Positions 1 to 7,048 of a stretch of DNA of 12,625 nucleotides are shown here, one piece after another. Position 1 is the stretch's first letter; the number at the start of each line of letters is the position of its first letter. Source of the stretch: Candidatus Brocadiia bacterium (GTDB lineage Bacteria > Planctomycetota > PUPC01 > DSUN01); the NCBI GenBank assembly GCA_016782825.1, contig JADHXT010000065.1:1-12625 (forward strand). Direction: 5' to 3'. The translations under genes and the position numbers were made by a program. Under the pieces are notes generated by a model. It did not search any database and had not been told where the DNA came from. It was given only the letters and a program-made list of their open reading frames with translations.

Positions 1-1157
1 CCGTCGCCCTCGACGGCTCCGCCTCAAGCGACGCCGACGGCACCATCACAGGCTATCAGTGGGACCTCGGCGACGGCACGACTGCCACCACGGCCATCGT
101 GAGCCACGTGTACGATGCGGCCGGCACCTACGCCGCCACGCTCACCGTCACCGACGACCAGGGGGCCACCGCCACCGACTCCGTGCAGGTCACCGTCGCC
201 GCGCCGCCGCCCCCTCCCGAGCCGCAGGCCGTACTCTTCGTGGCCGACATCGAGATGGCGCTCAAGGTGGTGCGGAATCGCACCTACGCCACCGCCACCG
301 TGACCATCGTGAGCATCGACGGGGCGCCCTGCCCCAACGCCACCGTGGCCGGCACGTGGACAGGCCCGAAGACAGGCTCCGTTAGCGGAACGACCGGCGC
401 CGATGGCACCGTGACCCTCACGTCGCCGCCCGCCAAGGGCACCTTCACCTACACCCTCACCGTTACCAGCGTGGCCGCCACAGATTGCACCTACGAACCG
501 AGCCTGAACGTGGAGACCACCGATTCCATCTCCAACGGCACGACGACCAACGCCGCACCCGAGGCCGTGCTGCTGGCCACGCCGACGTCGGGCGTCGCTC
601 CGCTCCTCGTGGAACTCGATGCCTCCGGCTCAAGTGACCCGGACGGCACCATCGTCTCCCACGCCTGGGACTTCGGCGATGGAACGACTGGAGCCAGCGC
701 GGCCACCACCCACACCTACCTCTCGCCTGGCACCTACACCGTCACCCTCACCGTCACGGACGACAAGGGAGCGAGAGACACGGCCACGGAGACGATCGTG
801 GTGGTCGAGAGCACGGGTCAGACCGTGTGCGTCAGCAGCATCGCCCTCTCGCTGCTGCCGGCCCCCGGCGGCTATGTGTGCCAGGCCGTCGTGAAGATCG
901 TTGATGGCACCGGCGCCCCCGTCGCAGGAGCCGAGATCATCGGGGAATGGTCGGGCCTCGTGAGCGGCGTCGCGGTGGCCACCACCGGGGCCGATGGCAC
1001 AGCCGTCTTCACGTCCAAGAAGTCTCGCAAGTCGGGCGCATTCACCTTCACCGTCACCGATGTGTCCGCCGCTGGCTACGCTTACGACCCCGCCAACAAC
1101 ACGGAGTCGAGCGACAGCATCGTCAAGACCACGAGCACGTCGCGGCGCCGGCGCTAG
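1..1157 (+). CDS. Secreted PKD/Ig-like repeat protein, 3' part only
   Basis: The reading frame is open from the window edge (first full codon at base 3), so the N-terminus is missing. The visible 384 residues hold two copies of a PKD domain followed by an Ig-like beta-sandwich. PKD-A (about 3-206) has WDLGDGT and a YDAAGTY turn. PKD-B (about 561-810) has WDFGDGT and YLSPGTY. After each comes a domain (about 229-530 and 819-1121) with a G-x-W-[ST]-G core, a TTGADGT loop, a FT[YF]T[LV]TV strand and an ending near DSI. PKD domains are known as extracellular binding or spacer modules in secreted hydrolases and adhesins, so this is probably the C-terminal part of an exported enzyme or surface protein; the missing part would decide which. 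It ends in four arginines (RRRR-stop) with no hydrophobic segment before them, so no sortase or PEP-CTERM anchor is seen. Convergent with the downstream ATPase gene, 34 bases apart. Confidence 0.9.
   Translation, partial: VALDGSASSDADGTITGYQWDLGDGTTATTAIVSHVYDAAGTYAATLTVTDDQGATATDSVQVTVAAPPPPPEPQAVLFVADIEMALKVVRNRTYATATVTIVSIDGAPCPNATVAGTWTGPKTGSVSGTTGADGTVTLTSPPAKGTFTYTLTVTSVAATDCTYEPSLNVETTDSISNGTTTNAAPEAVLLATPTSGVAPLLVELDASGSSDPDGTIVSHAWDFGDGTTGASAATTHTYLSPGTYTVTLTVTDDKGARDTATETIVVVESTGQTVCVSSIALSLLPAPGGYVCQAVVKIVDGTGAPVAGAEIIGEWSGLVSGVAVATTGADGTAVFTSKKSRKSGAFTFTVTDVSAAGYAYDPANNTESSDSIVKTTSTSRRRR
3..530 (+). repeat. PKD plus Ig-like module, copy 1
   Basis: First copy of an internal duplication, cut off at its 5' side by the window edge. 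The GDGTT motif at base 69 recurs at base 675, an offset of 606 bases. The GADGT loop and the terminal DSI recur about 591 bases further on. The copies have clearly diverged. Confidence 0.8.
561..1121 (+). repeat. PKD plus Ig-like module, copy 2
   Basis: Second copy of the duplicated module, starting at the EAVLL strand of the PKD domain and ending at DSI. It is matched to copy 1 by the same domain order and by GDGTT, GTYT.TLTVTDD and TGADGT. Its Ig-like part carries cysteines in its first strands (VCVSS, YVCQ), while copy 1 has them elsewhere. Confidence 0.8.
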
Positions 1158-1191
1158 AGCAAGAGCCCGCGTGGAAGCCGCCTCGGGCCCG

Positions 1192-2715
1192 TTATCGCCA
1201 GAAGTGGCGCTCGGTGCTGCGGTACTGAATGGCCTCGCTCACGTGCTCCAAGCTGACCGCCTGGCTGCCGGCCAGGTCGGCGATGGTGCGGGCCATCTTC
1301 AGAATGCGTGTGTAGGACCGTGCAGAGAAGGCGTGCTGCGCCATGGCCTGTTCGAGGAGGCTTTCGGTTTCCGTGTCCAGGCGGCAGTGCTCTTCGATCT
1401 GGCGATTGGTCATGCGGGCGTTGGTGCCGCTGTTGCCGAAGCGCCGGTGCTGGCGCTCGCGAGCGGCCATCACTTCGGCGCGCATGACCACGCTGGTGGT
1501 GCCGGCGCGGCGGTCTCTGAGCTCGCGGTAGGGCACGCGCGGTACCTCGATGTGGATATCGATGCGGTCGAGCAAGGGGCCGCTGATGCGCGACATGTAG
1601 TTGCGAATCTGGACGGCCGTGCAGCGACACTCCCGCTGCGAGTCGCCAAAGAAGCCGCACGGGCACGGGTTGAGGCTGCCGATGACCATGCAGGCGGCGG
1701 GGAATTCCACGGTCATCAGCGCGCGGGAGATGGTGATGGTGCCGTTCTCGATGGGCTGGCGCAGGGTCTCGAGCGTCTGACGGCTGAACTCGGGCAGCTC
1801 GTCCATGAACAGCACGCCTTTGTGTGCCAGGCTCACGTCGCCTGGCCTGGGGCACGAGCCGCCGCCGACCAACGCCGCGTTGCTGGCCGTATGGTGCGGA
1901 GCGCGAAAGGGCCGCGTGGCCAGCAGCGCCCGGCCGCTGGGTAGCTCGCCCGCCACACTGTGAATCTTGGTCACCTCCAGGGCTTCCTCCAGTGTGAGCG
2001 GCGGCAGGATCGTGGGCACCCGCTTGGCCAGCATCGTCTTGCCGCTGCCCGGCGGCCCGATCATGAGCACATTGTGGTGGCCGGCCGCCGCCACGGTGAG
2101 CGCGCGCTTGGCGTGCTCTTGCCCTCTCACTTCGGCAAAGTCCGTCGCATGGGCATCGGCCTGGGCCAGGAGCGCGGCGATGTCTGCCGTGGCGGGCACC
2201 AGTGGCAGCCGGCCGCTGACCAGACCCAGCGCATCGTCCAGGCTCCGCACGGGATACACGTCCAGGCCGTCCACGACAGCGGCCTCGGCCGCGTTGGCTT
2301 CAGGCACGATGAACCCCCAGCCGGCCTCACGGGCGGCCAAGGCCATGGACAGCACGCCTTTGACCGGCCGCACCGTGCCGTCCAGTGCCAGCTCGCCCAC
2401 CGCGGCCAACTCGGCGAGCCGCGGGGCATCGACCTGCTCGTCGGCTACGAGCAGGCCGATCGCGATCGGCAGGTCGTAGGCGGGGCCTTCCTTGCGGGTG
2501 TCGGCAGGGGCCAGATTGATGGTGATCCGCCGCCCAGGCCACCGGTGGTTGCAGTTGCCAATCGCTGCCTGCACCCGTTCGATGGACTCTTTCACCGCCG
2601 CGTCTGGCAGGCCCACGATGGCCAGGGCGCGGATGCCCCGCACGACGTTGCACTCGACCTCGATGGGATAGGCTTCGATGCCCAGTACACCGGCAGAAGC
2701 CACCTTGGCAAGCAT
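1192..2715 (-). CDS. comM: YifB/ComM-family Mg-chelatase-like AAA+ ATPase
   Basis: 507 residues, the usual length for the YifB/ComM family. The N-terminal domain (about 1-170) is the Lon-protease-like fold of this family and begins with the typical MLAKVASAGVLGIEAYPIEVE. The AAA+ core follows: Walker A GPPGSGKT (220-227), Walker B VLFMDE (301-306), a cysteine cluster CPCG (351-354) plus C363/C365 that is characteristic of YifB proteins, and an arginine-rich GPLLDRIDIH segment near 379-388. The C-terminal Mg-chelatase-like domain has SARSYTRILKMARTIADL (464-481), the sensor-2 region. In naturally transformable bacteria ComM is a hexameric helicase that promotes branch migration during integration of incoming DNA; whether this host is competent cannot be told from here. 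The start is supported by family agreement and a promoter just upstream. The Shine-Dalgarno is weak. No other competence gene is nearby. Confidence 0.95.
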   Translation of the reverse strand: MLAKVASAGVLGIEAYPIEVECNVVRGIRALAIVGLPDAAVKESIERVQAAIGNCNHRWPGRRITINLAPADTRKEGPAYDLPIAIGLLVADEQVDAPRLAELAAVGELALDGTVRPVKGVLSMALAAREAGWGFIVPEANAAEAAVVDGLDVYPVRSLDDALGLVSGRLPLVPATADIAALLAQADAHATDFAEVRGQEHAKRALTVAAAGHHNVLMIGPPGSGKTMLAKRVPTILPPLTLEEALEVTKIHSVAGELPSGRALLATRPFRAPHHTASNAALVGGGSCPRPGDVSLAHKGVLFMDELPEFSRQTLETLRQPIENGTITISRALMTVEFPAACMVIGSLNPCPCGFFGDSQRECRCTAVQIRNYMSRISGPLLDRIDIHIEVPRVPYRELRDRRAGTTSVVMRAEVMAARERQHRRFGNSGTNARMTNRQIEEHCRLDTETESLLEQAMAQHAFSARSYTRILKMARTIADLAGSQAVSLEHVSEAIQYRSTERHFWR

Positions 2716-2747
2716 GTCACGCGCCCCGTGGGTGTGGTTGTGGGGGG

Positions 2748-2776
2748 ATCATATAGCCGCTGGCACCCGGAGTCAA
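2748..2776 (-). promoter_or_regulatory. Sigma70-type promoter for the YifB/ComM gene
   Basis: On the minus strand TTGACT (2776-2771) is followed after exactly 17 bases by TATGAT (2753-2748). Each hexamer has five of six consensus bases. Transcription would begin near 2741, giving a leader of about 26 bases before the ATG at 2715. This is sequence resemblance only. Confidence 0.65.
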
Positions 2777-2800
2777 GGCCCTGCCCGCCGGCACCCTGGG

Positions 2801-2829
2801 TTGACAGTGCCCCATGCGCATGGTACAAC
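2801..2829 (+). promoter_or_regulatory. Sigma70-type promoter for the sensor/regulator operon
   Basis: A perfect TTGACA (2801-2806) and TACAAC (2824-2829, four of six) are separated by 17 bases. Transcription would start near 2836, about 58 bases before the chosen start at 2894. This position argues against an in-frame ATG at 2678, which lies upstream of the promoter and inside the YifB gene. Confidence 0.65.
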
Positions 2830-2882
2830 ATACACGCCGCCTCGGGCGACGGCGCGGCACGACCTCAACACCCCGGCCGTTC

Positions 2883-2886
2883 AGGA
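2883..2886 (+). promoter_or_regulatory. Ribosome binding site deciding the sensor start
   Basis: AGGA lies seven bases before ATG 2894. The frame stays open further upstream, but this is the site that fits both the promoter and the N-terminal membrane segment directly after the start. Confidence 0.6.
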
Positions 2887-2893
2887 TACCCAC

Positions 2894-4807
2894 ATGCGGC
2901 TCCGCGAGAAGCTATCGCTCGGCTTCCTCACATTGGCTGCGGTGGTCGGCATGCTGGGCTATGCCTCGATGACCATCAACGCGGATATCGAGACCAATGC
3001 TCTCGACCTGGGGACGCGCTCGGCGCTGGAGGTGAAGCTGCCGCAAGACATGGCGCTCTGCCTGCGCACCGCCCACACCGCCATCGGCCACGTGCTGATG
3101 CAGGAGTACCGCGTGCAAGTGGAGCCCGACGCGCGCCCCAACGCCACGGACGATATTCGCCAGGCCCAGTCCACCCTCCACGAGGCCCTGCGGCGATTCA
3201 AGCAGCACCTCACCCTCGCACAGCGCTCCTTCGATGCCTCCGCTCCACCCGACCCGCACGCGACAGCCAACGGCCCGGCTCTCGCGCAGCCCTTGGACAC
3301 GGTGAGCGGCCTCCAGCGCGATCTGGCAACCTACGAGACCAAGGCCAACGACTGCATCGCGTTGGCTCACACCGACGTGAAGGCGGCCAGGCAACGCATC
3401 GAGGAGGAGCTGGACCCCCTGTGCCACAATCAGATGCTCCCCATGATCGAGGCCTTCGGCACATTCACGGAGCTGGCCCGAAGCCGGCGCGCCCGCGGGC
3501 TGCTCCAGAGCGTCCACCAATCCAACCACCTCGTCATGATCTCCACGCTCGTGGCCTTCTTCTTCGCTGCATTCCTGGGCTTGTTCCTCTCGGGCAGGAT
3601 CTCGAGCCCCATCACCAAGCTCACCACCGCCGCACTGGAGATCGGCAAGGGCCACCTGGACACCCGCGTCGACGTGCAACGCAACGACGAACTGGGGACG
3701 CTGGCAACCACCTTCAACCGGATGGCCGACGACCTGAGCACCACCATGGTGTCCAAGTCCTACGTCGACAACATCCTCCGCTCCATGGGCGATACCCTCA
3801 TCGTCACCGATCGCGAGGGCTACATCACGCGGGTGAACCGCGCGCTCCTCACCCTCCTGGGCTACGGCGACGAGGAACTCCTCGGCCAGCCTGTCAATCT
3901 CGTGGTGGCCGAGAAGGACCGCTTCGGCAAGACCCGCATCCGCGAGTCCATGCTCCGCGACGTGGCCCACAACGTCGAGACCAGCTACATCCACAAGGAT
4001 ACCCGGCAGATACCCGTGTCGCTCACCGTCTCGGCCATGTACAGCCGGGCGGACAAGCTTGAGGGCATCATCTTCGCCGCCCAGGACATCACGCTCCGCC
4101 GCGAGGCCGAGGCCAAGCTCCTCACCTACCAGGAGCAGCTCCGCTCGCTGGCCGCACACACGTCGCTGGCCGAGGAACGCCACCGGCGGCGCCTCGCCAC
4201 CCAGCTCGACGACCGCATCGGCGACAGCCTGGCGGTGTGCAAGATCAAGACGGGAGCCCTGCGCGAGGCCGCCACGTCGCCCGAACTCGCCGGCGAACTC
4301 GAGGGGGTGCGCTCGATCATCGATGAGGTGATCCAACAGGCGCGCACCATGATCTTCGACCTCAGCTCACCCATCCTCTACGAGCTGGGCATCGAGGCGG
4401 CCATCGAGGAACTCGTGCAGCAGGCAGGCGAGCATGCCGGTATCGACACCCGCTTCAAGGACGATGGCAAGGCCAAGCCGCTCGGCGATGCCATTCGGGT
4501 GGTGCTCTTTCAGAGCGTGCGGGGCCTCCTCCACAACGTGGTCGACCATGCCCGCGCACGTATCGTCGAGGTGTCGCTCCTGCGCCACGACCAACATGTG
4601 GAGGTCGCCGTTCAGGATGATGGGGTGGGGTTCAACCCCGATGCCCTCAACGCAGGCGACGCGTCCACCCGCGGCGGGAGCCTCTTCGAGATCCGCGAGC
4701 GCCTCAGGTATCTCGGCGGCCGCCTCGAGGTCAAGTCGGACCCGGGTCGCGGCACGCAGGTCCGGCTCGTGGTGCCACTGCGCCAGCGGACACCGAAGGA
4801 CGGATAG
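2894..4807 (+). CDS. Membrane HAMP-PAS sensor with degenerate histidine-kinase domain (probable pseudokinase)
   Basis: 637 residues. Order: membrane segment 1 (about 8-26), a mostly helical extracytoplasmic region (27-212) with no recognised ligand motif, membrane segment 2 (about 213-233), HAMP linker (about 233-286), PAS/PAC (about 290-402), a HisKA_3-like dimerisation region (about 424-490) and a HATPase_c domain (about 535-630). This is the layout of NarX/DegS-type kinases that pair with LuxR-type regulators. Key positions are abnormal. The usual ELHD phospho-acceptor motif reads QLDD, so Asp439 stands where His should be. The N-box RELLxN reads RGLLHN, with Gly544 replacing the Glu thought to be the catalytic base. 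The G2 box GFGLF reads GGSLF (594-598). The DDGVGF G1 box (575-580) and Asn548 are kept. The fold is therefore retained, while autophosphorylation looks lost. It is the first gene of an operon, with nine bases to the regulator gene. Confidence 0.9.
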   Translation: MRLREKLSLGFLTLAAVVGMLGYASMTINADIETNALDLGTRSALEVKLPQDMALCLRTAHTAIGHVLMQEYRVQVEPDARPNATDDIRQAQSTLHEALRRFKQHLTLAQRSFDASAPPDPHATANGPALAQPLDTVSGLQRDLATYETKANDCIALAHTDVKAARQRIEEELDPLCHNQMLPMIEAFGTFTELARSRRARGLLQSVHQSNHLVMISTLVAFFFAAFLGLFLSGRISSPITKLTTAALEIGKGHLDTRVDVQRNDELGTLATTFNRMADDLSTTMVSKSYVDNILRSMGDTLIVTDREGYITRVNRALLTLLGYGDEELLGQPVNLVVAEKDRFGKTRIRESMLRDVAHNVETSYIHKDTRQIPVSLTVSAMYSRADKLEGIIFAAQDITLRREAEAKLLTYQEQLRSLAAHTSLAEERHRRRLATQLDDRIGDSLAVCKIKTGALREAATSPELAGELEGVRSIIDEVIQQARTMIFDLSSPILYELGIEAAIEELVQQAGEHAGIDTRFKDDGKAKPLGDAIRVVLFQSVRGLLHNVVDHARARIVEVSLLRHDQHVEVAVQDDGVGFNPDALNAGDASTRGGSLFEIRERLRYLGGRLEVKSDPGRGTQVRLVVPLRQRTPKDG

Positions 4808-4816
4808 GGAGACCTG

Positions 4817-5470
4817 ATGAAAACGCGTGTCATCCTGGCCGAGGACCACCAGCTCGTGCGCGAGTGCCTGCGCGCCGCGCTCGAGAAAGAGGGCGACATC
4901 GAGGTCGTTGACGAGGCCCGCAACGGGCGTGAAGCCGTGTCGCTCGCTTCCCAGAAGCAGCCGCGCGTGGTCGTCATGGACGTGGTCATGCCCGACCTGA
5001 ACGGCATCGAGGCGACACGGCAGATCCTCTCCGCCTCCCCCAACATCAAGGTGCTGGCTCTCTCCATGCACTCGGACCGCCGCTTTGTGGCCGGCATGCT
5101 GAGCGCCGGCGCGTCGGGGTATGTGCTCAAGGACTGTGCGTTCGAGGAACTGGCCGAGGCGATTCGCACCGTGGCAGCCGACCGCACCTACCTCAGCCCC
5201 GGCATCGCCGGCGTGGTGGTCGAGGACTACGTGAAGCAGCTCTCTTTCGAAGGCGAGCAACACATTTCCGTGCTCACCCCGCGCGAGCGCGAGGTGGCGC
5301 AACTGCTCGCCGAAGGCAATAGCACCAAGGCCGTTGCCGTGGCACTCCACGTGAGCCCGAAGACGATCGAAACCCACCGCCGCCAGCTCATGGAGAAGCT
5401 CGACATCCACAGCATCGCCGAACTCACCAAGTACGCCATCCGAGCCGGCCTCACCTCTCTCGAGCACTAA
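4817..5470 (+). CDS. NarL/LuxR-family response regulator
   Basis: 217 residues, a standard length. The receiver (about 1-120) has the acidic pocket E9/D10, phospho-acceptor Asp55 in VVVMDVVMPDLNG, Ser83 and Lys105 (GYVLKD), all intact. The C-terminal LuxR-type helix-turn-helix (about 153-212) starts LTPREREVAQLLAEG, with recognition helix VSPKTIETHRRQLMEKL (179-195). It is expected to bind DNA as a dimer when phosphorylated. It follows the sensor gene by nine bases with the ribosome site AGGGAG overlapping the upstream stop, so the two are almost certainly co-transcribed. The regulator looks fully functional while its apparent partner kinase does not. Phosphate may come from another kinase or a small phosphodonor, or the partner may act by binding. 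Its targets are unknown; the repeats at 5643-5688 are a candidate. Confidence 0.95.
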   Translation: MKTRVILAEDHQLVRECLRAALEKEGDIEVVDEARNGREAVSLASQKQPRVVVMDVVMPDLNGIEATRQILSASPNIKVLALSMHSDRRFVAGMLSAGASGYVLKDCAFEELAEAIRTVAADRTYLSPGIAGVVVEDYVKQLSFEGEQHISVLTPREREVAQLLAEGNSTKAVAVALHVSPKTIETHRRQLMEKLDIHSIAELTKYAIRAGLTSLEH

Positions 5471-5536
5471 CCCGCACATCTGTCGGCCAAGCGCGGACCG
5501 GGCGCTCCCCGCCCAAACGGACGGTGCAGAAGTGAC

Positions 5537-5558
5537 CGGCGGCTGCGCAGCCCCGCCG
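5537..5558 (+). terminator. Possible terminator hairpin after the sensor/regulator operon
   Basis: CGGCGGCT pairs with AGCC-(CC)-GCCG around a GCGC loop. No T-run follows, so it may be only a structured region or a Rho-assisted stop. Confidence 0.3.
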
Positions 5559-5642
5559 TCGACCCTGCCATACGACCTAGTGCACACTACACCATCTTGT
5601 GGGCACCCGCACACCGCACACAACGCGGTGACTCCATCGATC

Positions 5643-5688
5643 AATCCATATCAGGGATTACGAGGCCCAATATCGGGATTTTCCCGAT
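5643..5688 (+). promoter_or_regulatory. Cluster of direct and inverted repeats, candidate operator
   Basis: A perfect 7-bp inverted repeat, ATCGGGA-TTT-TCCCGAT (5672-5688), abuts the possible -35 box. A near-identical direct repeat, ATATC(A)GGGATT, occurs at 5648-5659 and 5670-5680, start to start 22 bases, about two helical turns. AATCC (5643-5647) and GGATT (5655-5659) form a second inverted repeat with a 7-base spacer. Such spaced symmetric half-sites are typical of operators for dimeric regulators. The neighbouring LuxR-type regulator is the obvious candidate, but no binding motif was matched. Confidence 0.5.
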
Positions 5689-5717
5689 TGTGCTTCCAGA
5701 CCGTCTCGCCGTAGAAT
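5688..5717 (+). promoter_or_regulatory. Possible promoter of the pilin-FecR gene
   Basis: TTGTGC (5688-5693) and TAGAAT (5712-5717) are separated by 18 bases. The -10 matches five of six consensus bases and the -35 is weak, which fits a promoter needing an activator. Its first base is the last base of the inverted repeat. Confidence 0.4.
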
Positions 5718-5844
5718 GGCGGAGGTTCACGGCGGGGCAACCGACTTGGACGTGCAGCGAACGACAGGATTCGGAAGTACTGGTGGCACAGACTCGGAGA
5801 CACGTTCCTCGACCTCGTGACCACCCCTCTTCTGGAGAGGGAAG

Positions 5845-6981
5845 ATGAAGACCACGCAGCCGCGAAAGGCGTTCACACTCGCTGAGCTTGCGATCACCGT
5901 GGCGATCATGGCGGTGCTGACGGGCCTCGTCATGCAGAGCGCGAGGCGCACTCGCGCCGCCTACCGCGCCAGCATCTGCCAGTCCAACCAGCGCCAGATC
6001 GGCCTCACGCTCCACCTCTACTACAACAAACACGGCAAGCTGCCCCCTGACACGGGCACACTCGAAGGCATGATGTGCGAGTTCATCAGCGACGACAAGA
6101 TCTTCGTCTGCCCCAATGATGACGACCCAGACGCCATCGACAGCTATGGTCCCTACTACGTTCGCCGCCGCAACCCCCACGACATGGACGGCCACGAGCA
6201 TTTCCTGCTCGGCTGCCCCCGCCATCGCAGTGCCGTCTCCAGTTACACCACCACCCGCTCGACTCTCTCGACGTTGGCCACCGTGCTCACCGACGACGGA
6301 CGCGTCGTGGACCAGGCCGCCTCAGTGGACGAGCGCACCATCACCGACGGCGCGCTCCGCTTCGCCGACGGCAGCACCGTCACGGTCAAGAGCGCCAACG
6401 ACGATTACAGGGTGACGGTCATCCAGAGCTTCCGGCTGCCCGATGGTTCGCTGTACACGGTGGTGCGTGTGGCCGGTGACGGCGAGGTCGACGTATCGGT
6501 GACGCCGGGATCCAGGTTTGAGGTCGTGACGCCCGGCGCTCTCATTGGGGTGCGCGGCACGGTGTTCAACGTCAAGACCGAGGAAGGCGGCCAGACCACC
6601 ACCGTCGTGGTGACACAAGGCACTGTCGTCCTCGAGCCCAAGCTCACCAAGCTGGTGACCGTGAGCAGCATTGGCTCCGCCCAGATGACTCACCGCAACG
6701 TGCTCAACGCTGGCGATACCGGAACGGTGGATGCCTCTGAGGCGATTGCCGAAGAAGAGGAGCCCGTAGCACCCCCTCCCGATGGACACGAGCAGGACTA
6801 CTCCCTCTGCAAGCGCTGCAACGGCCACTGCTGGGGCGGATATCACTGCAAGAAGTGCGTCCTGGAGCCCAAGTACGAGTCTATCGACAAGCACCTGTGG
6901 AAGGTAATCAAGAAAGAGGCCAAGGCGATCGGCGACCGCGATGGCGACGGGGTTACCGATCCCGATCTTGTCAAGAACTGA
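5845..6981 (+). CDS. Prepilin-like protein with FecR-like domain and cysteine cluster
   Basis: 378 residues. The N-terminus is a type III (prepilin peptidase) signal: basic leader, cleavage expected at A9|F10, FTLAE with Glu at mature position 5, then a hydrophobic helix to about residue 30. Residues 45-130 resemble planctomycete DUF1559-type pseudopilins (CQSNQRQIGLTLHLYYNKHG, a CPNDD segment, GCPRH). Residues about 170-265 match a FecR-type domain: DGSTVTV, a GEVDVSV strand, then FEVVTPGALIGVRGTVFNV and a TQGTVVLE strand. A Glu/Pro linker leads to CKRCNGHC and CKKC (Cys 322, 325, 329, 335, 338), possibly a metal-binding knuckle. The tail DRDGDGVTDPD (364-374) looks like a thrombospondin type-3/EF-hand Ca loop. 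It would be membrane-anchored or assembled in a pseudopilus with most of the chain outside. A GGAG site lies seven bases before the start. It is a single gene, bounded by the repeat cluster and a strong hairpin. The fusion is unusual and its function unknown. Confidence 0.9.
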   Translation: MKTTQPRKAFTLAELAITVAIMAVLTGLVMQSARRTRAAYRASICQSNQRQIGLTLHLYYNKHGKLPPDTGTLEGMMCEFISDDKIFVCPNDDDPDAIDSYGPYYVRRRNPHDMDGHEHFLLGCPRHRSAVSSYTTTRSTLSTLATVLTDDGRVVDQAASVDERTITDGALRFADGSTVTVKSANDDYRVTVIQSFRLPDGSLYTVVRVAGDGEVDVSVTPGSRFEVVTPGALIGVRGTVFNVKTEEGGQTTTVVVTQGTVVLEPKLTKLVTVSSIGSAQMTHRNVLNAGDTGTVDASEAIAEEEEPVAPPPDGHEQDYSLCKRCNGHCWGGYHCKKCVLEPKYESIDKHLWKVIKKEAKAIGDRDGDGVTDPDLVKN

Positions 6982-7048
6982 CACGAGTTGCACCAACCGG
7001 CCAAGAAGCGTTCGCCACGCAAGCGGGCTCGAGTTCATGCCATACCCC

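Larger units (their letters stand above)
5471..5844 (+). other. 374-base non-coding region between regulator and pilin-FecR genes
   Basis: No convincing gene on either strand. The first part holds three GC-rich hairpins: 5500-5514 (5-bp stem), 5537-5558 (8-bp stem with a 2-base bulge) and 5612-5630 (6-bp stem, 7-base loop). The second part holds a cluster of direct and inverted repeats (5643-5688), a possible promoter (5688-5717) and a leader of about 120 bases before the pilin-FecR start. The 5640-5690 stretch is visibly more AT-rich than the neighbouring genes. Confidence 0.7.

Noticed and set aside
994..1944. 316-codon open frame on the plus strand
   Set aside because: It lies antisense to the YifB/ComM gene, whose motifs are unmistakable. 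Its translation has no recognisable domain and its opening is explained by GC-rich codon bias.
2678..2893. N-terminal extension of the sensor protein starting at ATG 2678
   Set aside because: It would start inside the YifB gene and upstream of the TTGACA promoter, has no ribosome site, and would put a polar, low-complexity stretch before the membrane helix.
1960..4062. 700-codon open frame on the plus strand
   Set aside because: It crosses the YifB gene antisense, the divergent promoters and the sensor gene out of frame. It is very rich in Arg, Pro, His and Gly, typical of a shadow frame.
4181..4183. His430 of the sensor (EERHRRR) as a substitute phospho-acceptor
   Set aside because: It is nine residues before the phospho-acceptor position in the same helix. 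At that place homologues usually have a charged residue, and it does not face the ATP-binding domain in the family's known geometry.
4367..5644. 425-codon open frame on the minus strand
   Set aside because: Antisense to the sensor C-terminus and the response regulator, with no domain and shadow-like composition.
5672..5688. The perfect inverted repeat read as a terminator
   Set aside because: The stem is only 7 bp with a 3-base loop, it lies 200 bases after the regulator gene, has no T-run after it, and directly abuts a -35 box. An operator is the better reading.
5532..5714. 60-codon open frame in the non-coding region
   Set aside because: It starts just upstream of the 5537-5558 hairpin, runs through the repeat cluster and ends in the promoter candidate. 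It has no ribosome site and no recognisable motif.
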